Positions 60,248 through 64,000 of a stretch of 64,000 bases of DNA are shown piece after piece. The notes under the pieces are model-generated. The model was not told where the DNA came from. It saw only the letters and a program-made list of their open reading frames with translations, and ran no database searches. The DNA is from an uncultured Anaerococcus sp. (GTDB lineage: Bacteria > Bacillota > Clostridia > Tissierellales > Peptoniphilaceae). The stretch is taken from the NCBI RefSeq assembly GCF_943908415.1, contig NZ_CALTSY010000001.1, positions 77,232 through 141,231 on the forward strand, read 5' to 3'. Numbering within the stretch: position 1 is the stretch's first letter; each line of letters starts with the position of its first letter. Position numbers and translations under genes: made by a program.

Positions 60248-61327
60248 CTATTCTACAATCATATATTCGCTATCAATTTTGTCTTTAATCATCCATGGGA
60301 TTTTACCATAAAAAGCCATATTAGCATACATAGCGAGTCCCTTTTTATTACCGCAATTTATAATTTGGAGATAATACTTATTAGGCTCATAAGTCTCTAA
60401 GTCTACTTTGTTATTTATAATCTTTTTTAAATTATTATAAAGAAAGGGTGCTTGTCTGATAGCAAAAACACCAGCTTTTGGTAATCTTGGATACTTATCA
60501 ATAGTAGCCACATCACCCATGGCAAGTACATTATCAGCTGCTGTTAGCTTATCATCTACTTTCAAGAAATTATTGTCATAAGTTTCAAAATTTTTAAAAT
60601 CTATATCTGGCCCCTTAAATCCTGTCGTCACAAAAGCATAGTCAAAAGAATAAATCTTGCCATCAGTAATTATATTATCATCTTTAATTTCTAATACTTT
60701 TTTGTTTTCTATTAGATTGATATTTTTCTTTTTTAGAATTTTTTTAATCCTTTTTTGTGCAGACTTACTATATTTGGCAAATATCTCATCTGCAGTAATT
60801 ATTGAAATGTCAATATTCTTATATGCTGATCTAAATGCTAGCGCTAGCTCTACACCAGAGGGACCACCTCCAATAAAAAATAATTTATAAGAGGAATCTT
60901 TACTTAAAATATCTTTTCGTAAATATTCTTTGCTTTCTATAACATTAGAAATCGGCTTTACAAGACTTATATTGCTTGAATTAATATCAAAGCTACTAAG
61001 ATCAGATGAAGAACCTAGATTAACTGACAAATAATCATAGGAATAGCTATTTTTTTCTGTTTTTACAATCTCTTTTCTCTTATCTATCTCAGTTATTTTA
61101 TCATTTATAAAGTGAACTCCAGCAAGCTTGCATAATTTCTCAACATCAAAAGAAACTTCATCCTCTTTGTAAATTCCTTCCAAAAATCCTGCCAACATAC
61201 CTGAGTAGTATTGTTTTTTATTATCGGTTATAAGCAATATTTCAAAATCTTCTAAAGGCTCTTTGAGCAGATTCTTCAAAATATTGATATGCCCATGTCC
61301 TCCACCAGCTAAAATAATTCTTTTCAT
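60248..61327 (-). CDS. FAD/NAD-dependent oxidoreductase of the SelD-associated type (TIGR03169-like)
   Basis: The 359-residue flavoprotein opens IILAGGGHGHINIL and has YYSGMLAGFLEGIY near residue 41, a pattern I link with the NDH-2-like domain found fused to, or beside, selenophosphate synthetase SelD in some bacteria. A second dinucleotide fold GGGPSGVELALAF lies near residue 152 and the FAD-binding AMGDVATIDKYPRLPKAGVFA near residue 269. There is no SelD domain here and no redox CxxC. It is a single gene. The electron acceptor is unknown. Confidence 0.78.
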   Translation of the reverse strand: MKRIILAGGGHGHINILKNLLKEPLEDFEILLITDNKKQYYSGMLAGFLEGIYKEDEVSFDVEKLCKLAGVHFINDKITEIDKRKEIVKTEKNSYSYDYLSVNLGSSSDLSSFDINSSNISLVKPISNVIESKEYLRKDILSKDSSYKLFFIGGGPSGVELALAFRSAYKNIDISIITADEIFAKYSKSAQKRIKKILKKKNINLIENKKVLEIKDDNIITDGKIYSFDYAFVTTGFKGPDIDFKNFETYDNNFLKVDDKLTAADNVLAMGDVATIDKYPRLPKAGVFAIRQAPFLYNNLKKIINNKVDLETYEPNKYYLQIINCGNKKGLAMYANMAFYGKIPWMIKDKIDSEYMIVE

Positions 61328-61381
61328 AATTTATCCTTTCACTAGCATAATACCACACTTTACTAAAATTTATTAAATATT

Positions 61382-61416
61382 AAAAAAGTGATTAGATTTT
61401 ATTTCCCTAATCACCA
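61382..61416 (-). terminator. Terminator after the small hypothetical gene
   Basis: GTGATTAG and CTAATCAC pair around an 11-base loop and run into six Ts on the minus strand. Confidence 0.8.
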
Positions 61417-61443
61417 TTAGTTTATATTTATAATATAGTTTTA

Positions 61444-61692
61444 TTAGTATATATATAAATCTTTGTACATATTATTTGCAATTATTTCTTCAATAGAATA
61501 TCCACCTATTCTAACATCTTTTAATAAATCATAATAAGTCTGATATACTTGATATAGCTCTTTATTTACATCTGTAAATATAAATCCTTCCTTAGAATAA
61601 GTTAAAGAATACATTTTATCATTAAATTTAAAATCAAACTCCCTATTTGTCCCAATATCTTCTCTAAATTCTTCTAAACTATAATCTTCCAT
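61444..61692 (-). CDS. Small hypothetical protein
   Basis: I do not recognise it. The 82-residue protein is acidic and tyrosine-rich, with no membrane helix or cysteine. It reads as a small alpha/beta protein: EEFREDIGTNREFDFKFNDK, then a YSLTYSKEGFIFTDV strand pair and a helical end. An AAAGGAG site lies 11 bases before the ATG and a terminator follows, so it looks like a single-gene unit. Confidence 0.65.
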   Translation of the reverse strand: MEDYSLEEFREDIGTNREFDFKFNDKMYSLTYSKEGFIFTDVNKELYQVYQTYYDLLKDVRIGGYSIEEIIANNMYKDLYIY

Positions 61693-61832
61693 TTTTAATC
61701 ATTCTCCTTTAAATCTAATTTAACTATACATCAATATAAATCAAAAATTCTATATCTGTAGCAATACTATTAAAAGACTTTCTATTATGTAACAATTAAT
61801 TAATTTTACAATATAAATGAATTAATAATAAT

Positions 61833-62429
61833 TCATTCCTTATTCATAGCTGGGTTGTGAATATCCACGAATGATATTTCATTATTATCATCAATATTAA
61901 ATTCTAAAATACAACAATTTCCAAAATATTTTGCATCATCACTATTTTTATCACTAACCTTAGATAAGTAATAAACCCAAAGCGCTCCTCCATGTGATAC
62001 ACACAGTATATTCTCTGCATCAGTTTTTGATACAATATCATCAATAGAATTTGTAATTCTATCTCTTAATTGTATATCAGACTCTCCACCAAATGGTACA
62101 AAAAAATCTTCATGGGTTAATTGTCCAGGGTGTCTTGGAACTTTTTGTAAGTCTTCAGGCTCTCCTTCCATCTTTCCAAAATTCCATTCTTTTAGTCCTT
62201 TTTTAGGATGAACAGGTAAGTCTGATATTATTTGGGCTGTATCGATGGCACGCTCTGATGTTGATGAGTAAACTTCATCAATAGAAATGTTATTATCAAT
62301 AAAAAATGTTCTAGTAACTTCAGCTTGCTTTATACCTAGCTCGGTCAGAGGAGAGTCGCACCGTCCCTGTGTCTTGTGTCTAAGGTTGAATAGAGTTTGG
62401 CCATGACGTACCAAATATAACTTTCTCAT
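61833..62429 (-). CDS. Histidine phosphatase family protein (phosphoglycerate-mutase-like)
   Basis: The 198-residue protein has the catalytic RHG in YLVRHGQTLFNLRHKTQG (residues 5-22), SSTSERAIDTAQII near residue 57, the Glu in LKEWNFGKMEGE near residue 80, and the second His in ILCVSHGGALWVYYL near residue 141. It could be a phosphoglycerate mutase or a metabolite phosphatase; the substrate cannot be told. It lies between the small hypothetical gene and the 6-phospho-beta-glucosidase gene. Confidence 0.87.
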   Translation of the reverse strand: MRKLYLVRHGQTLFNLRHKTQGRCDSPLTELGIKQAEVTRTFFIDNNISIDEVYSSTSERAIDTAQIISDLPVHPKKGLKEWNFGKMEGEPEDLQKVPRHPGQLTHEDFFVPFGGESDIQLRDRITNSIDDIVSKTDAENILCVSHGGALWVYYLSKVSDKNSDDAKYFGNCCILEFNIDDNNEISFVDIHNPAMNKE

Positions 62430-62454
62430 TTTTTCTCCTTAATAATACATAAGA

Positions 62455-62482
62455 AAACCTACGTAACTTAATCCGTAGGTTT
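62455..62482 (-). terminator. Terminator after the 6-phospho-beta-glucosidase gene
   Basis: AAACCTACG and CGTAGGTTT pair around a ten-base loop with a T-rich tail on the minus strand. Confidence 0.82.
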
Positions 62483-62493
62483 CTTTACTGAAT

Positions 62494-63915
62494 CTAATTC
62501 AAGTCCTCACCATTTGTAGCAATAACCTTTTTATACCAATCAAATGATTTCTTCTTAGATCTATTCAATGTTCCTTTTCCATAATCATCACGATCTACAT
62601 ATATAAATCCATAGCGTTTACTCATTTCACCAGTTCCAGCTGATACTAAATCAATTGGTCCCCAAGTTGTGTACCCTAGTAGATCAACACCATCAAGCTC
62701 AACGGCATCCTTCATGTGCTTAATGTGATCTCTTAGATAATCAATTCTATAATTATCTTCTACATATCCATTTTCATCAGGAGTGTCTTTGGCACCAAGA
62801 CCATTTTCTACTACAAATAACGGTTTTTGATACCTATCCCAAATTTCATTTATTGTTGTCCTAAAACCTAGTGGATCTATTTGCCAACCCCACTCAGTCT
62901 TATCTAAATATGGATTATCTACAGATTTTACAAGATTAGCTTCATCAAAATTACTAGCATCATCAGAAATTGTCCTTGTTGTGTAATAAGAGAAAGAAAT
63001 AAAATCTACCGTATTATTTTTTAATATCTCAGCATCTTCCTCTTTCATCTCTGGCATTATACCTTCTCTTTTATATTCATTTAACTTATAGGATGGATAA
63101 TATCCTCTTGACTGAACATCTACAAAAAAGTAATTATCTCTATTGGCCTTTTGAGCCGCAAATACATCTTCAGGCTTACATGTTGCTGGATAATATGTTC
63201 CTGCAGCAAGCATACATCCTATTTTAATATCAGGATCTATTTCATGAGCAATTTTTGTAGCATAAGCACTTGCAAGTAGTTCGTGGTGGATAGCTTGAGC
63301 ACGAACCTTATCAATATCTTCTCCTTCTTCAAAATATAGGCCAGCTCCCATAAATGAAGCAGCAAGAATTATATTAATTTCATTAAATGTTAAATAATAT
63401 TTAACTTTACCTTTAAATCTAGTAAATATAGCTCTTACAAAGTTTTGATAGAAATCAACAATCTTTCTATTTCTCCAACCACCGTATTCATGCACTAAAT
63501 GCATTGGAAAGTCAAAGTGAGTTATAGTGATTAGAGGTTCTATATTATACTTATGACATTCATCTATAAGATCTTCATAGAATTTTAATCCAGCTTCATT
63601 AGGTTCACTCTCATCACCGTTAGGAAAAATCCTTGTCCAAGCTATAGAAAATCTATAAACCTTAAATCCCATTTCAGCAAAAAGTGATATATCTTCTTTA
63701 TATCTATGATACATATCGATAGAGTTTTTAGCAGGATAAAAGTGTTGATCGTCAAATTCCAACATCTTTTTTTGACCAGTAATTATCGCTTCTCTATCTT
63801 TTCCTACTGGACAGAGATCAACATTAGCAAGTCCTCTGTTATCCTCATCAAAAGCACCTTCACATTGGTTAGCAGCAGTAGCTCCTCCCCATAAAAAATC
63901 TTCTTTAAACGGCAT
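62494..63915 (-). CDS. 6-phospho-beta-glucosidase, glycoside hydrolase family 1
   Basis: It hydrolyses phosphorylated beta-glucosides imported by a PTS. The GH1 opening FKEDFLWGGATAANQCEGAF is at residue 3, the acid/base Glu lies in YLTFNEIN near residue 178, and the nucleophile Glu in PLFVVENGLGA near residue 370. The C-terminal KRYGFIYVDRDDYGKGTLNR near residue 435 with its Ser/Lys/Tyr pattern is typical of phospho-specific members. Length is 473 residues. No PTS gene is adjacent within the window. The ATG has an AAGGAGG site. Confidence 0.93.
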   Translation of the reverse strand: MPFKEDFLWGGATAANQCEGAFDEDNRGLANVDLCPVGKDREAIITGQKKMLEFDDQHFYPAKNSIDMYHRYKEDISLFAEMGFKVYRFSIAWTRIFPNGDESEPNEAGLKFYEDLIDECHKYNIEPLITITHFDFPMHLVHEYGGWRNRKIVDFYQNFVRAIFTRFKGKVKYYLTFNEINIILAASFMGAGLYFEEGEDIDKVRAQAIHHELLASAYATKIAHEIDPDIKIGCMLAAGTYYPATCKPEDVFAAQKANRDNYFFVDVQSRGYYPSYKLNEYKREGIMPEMKEEDAEILKNNTVDFISFSYYTTRTISDDASNFDEANLVKSVDNPYLDKTEWGWQIDPLGFRTTINEIWDRYQKPLFVVENGLGAKDTPDENGYVEDNYRIDYLRDHIKHMKDAVELDGVDLLGYTTWGPIDLVSAGTGEMSKRYGFIYVDRDDYGKGTLNRSKKKSFDWYKKVIATNGEDLN

Positions 63916-63954
63916 TTTTCCTCCTTATAATTTAATTCTCTATTATTAAAGAAA

Positions 63955-64000
63955 GGGGCTGTTGCAAAAGTCCCAACATAGAAAAAAGACGAGGAAACTT
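63955..64000. mobile_element. Possible insertion-sequence end at the window edge
   Basis: GGGGCTGTTGCAAAAGTCCC begins here and continues to the window edge. GGCTGTTGCAAA-type termini are common as terminal inverted repeats of IS elements in Firmicutes. No transposase is visible because the window ends. The family cannot be told. Confidence 0.45.

Noticed and set aside
1..64000. tRNA, rRNA or CRISPR arrays
   Set aside because: Gaps are short and AT-rich; I found no cloverleaf-like GC-rich segments and no regularly spaced repeats.

Overview
The window is low-GC, gene-dense bacterial chromosome from an anaerobic Firmicute. A pyruvate:ferredoxin oxidoreductase, an HPr kinase, the Firmicute order efp / Asp23-family / nusB / xseAB / ispA / argR / recN / scpAB, a YloU-FakA pair and an IspH-ribosomal S1 fusion all point to Clostridia/Tissierellia. 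The best guess, which is inference only, is a Peptoniphilaceae member such as Anaerococcus. I saw no rRNA, tRNA or CRISPR array.

Layout: 1-13206 is a long minus-strand housekeeping operon running from efp down to miaB (translation factor, nusB, exonuclease VII, isoprenoid, recombination, ScpAB, pseudouridine synthase, cmk, plsC, ispH-S1). 13343-19953 holds tmcAL and a minus-strand block of coaD, rsmD, recG, fakA and yloU. 20224-25575 is a plus-strand accessory operon: an HdrB/GlpC-like Fe-S protein, two rhodanese lipoproteins, two TVP38/TMEM64 membrane proteins and a TIGR04283-type glycosyltransferase. 25591-28316 is a minus-strand operon with a DUF2064 (TIGR04282-type) protein fused to a phosphotransferase-like domain, a C_GCAxxG_C_C protein and a nucleoside hydrolase. 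PFOR, hprK, uvrC, an Xaa-Pro aminopeptidase, ychF and tdk follow. 38831-42536 is a minus-strand operon with an AhpD-like protein, radical SAM ArsS, methyltransferase ArsM, a YdjY-type lipoprotein and a membrane protein. The rest (42699-63915) is mixed: a TudS-like/ECF pair, map, a nitroreductase and helicase diverging from a symmetric promoter, membrane and redox proteins, a bacteriocin-like secreted protein, transporters and a 6-phospho-beta-glucosidase. What looks like an insertion-sequence end begins at 63955.

How the accessory genes may fit together: ArsM should methylate arsenite, ArsS should move the deoxyadenosyl group of SAM onto dimethylarsenic, a nucleoside hydrolase could remove adenine, and the TIGR04282/TIGR04283 proteins could decorate the resulting arsenoribose. 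These parts are split between two loci about 10 kb apart. ArsS ends at an in-frame UGA exactly where its conserved C-terminal GSSCGG-type motif should continue. The reading frame beyond the UGA restores GGSLE, and a small hairpin with a G at the start of its loop follows at SECIS-like spacing, so ArsS is probably a selenoprotein. This arsenosugar-type system, its selenocysteine and the attached rhodanese/Fe-S/TVP38 genes are the most interesting content of the window.
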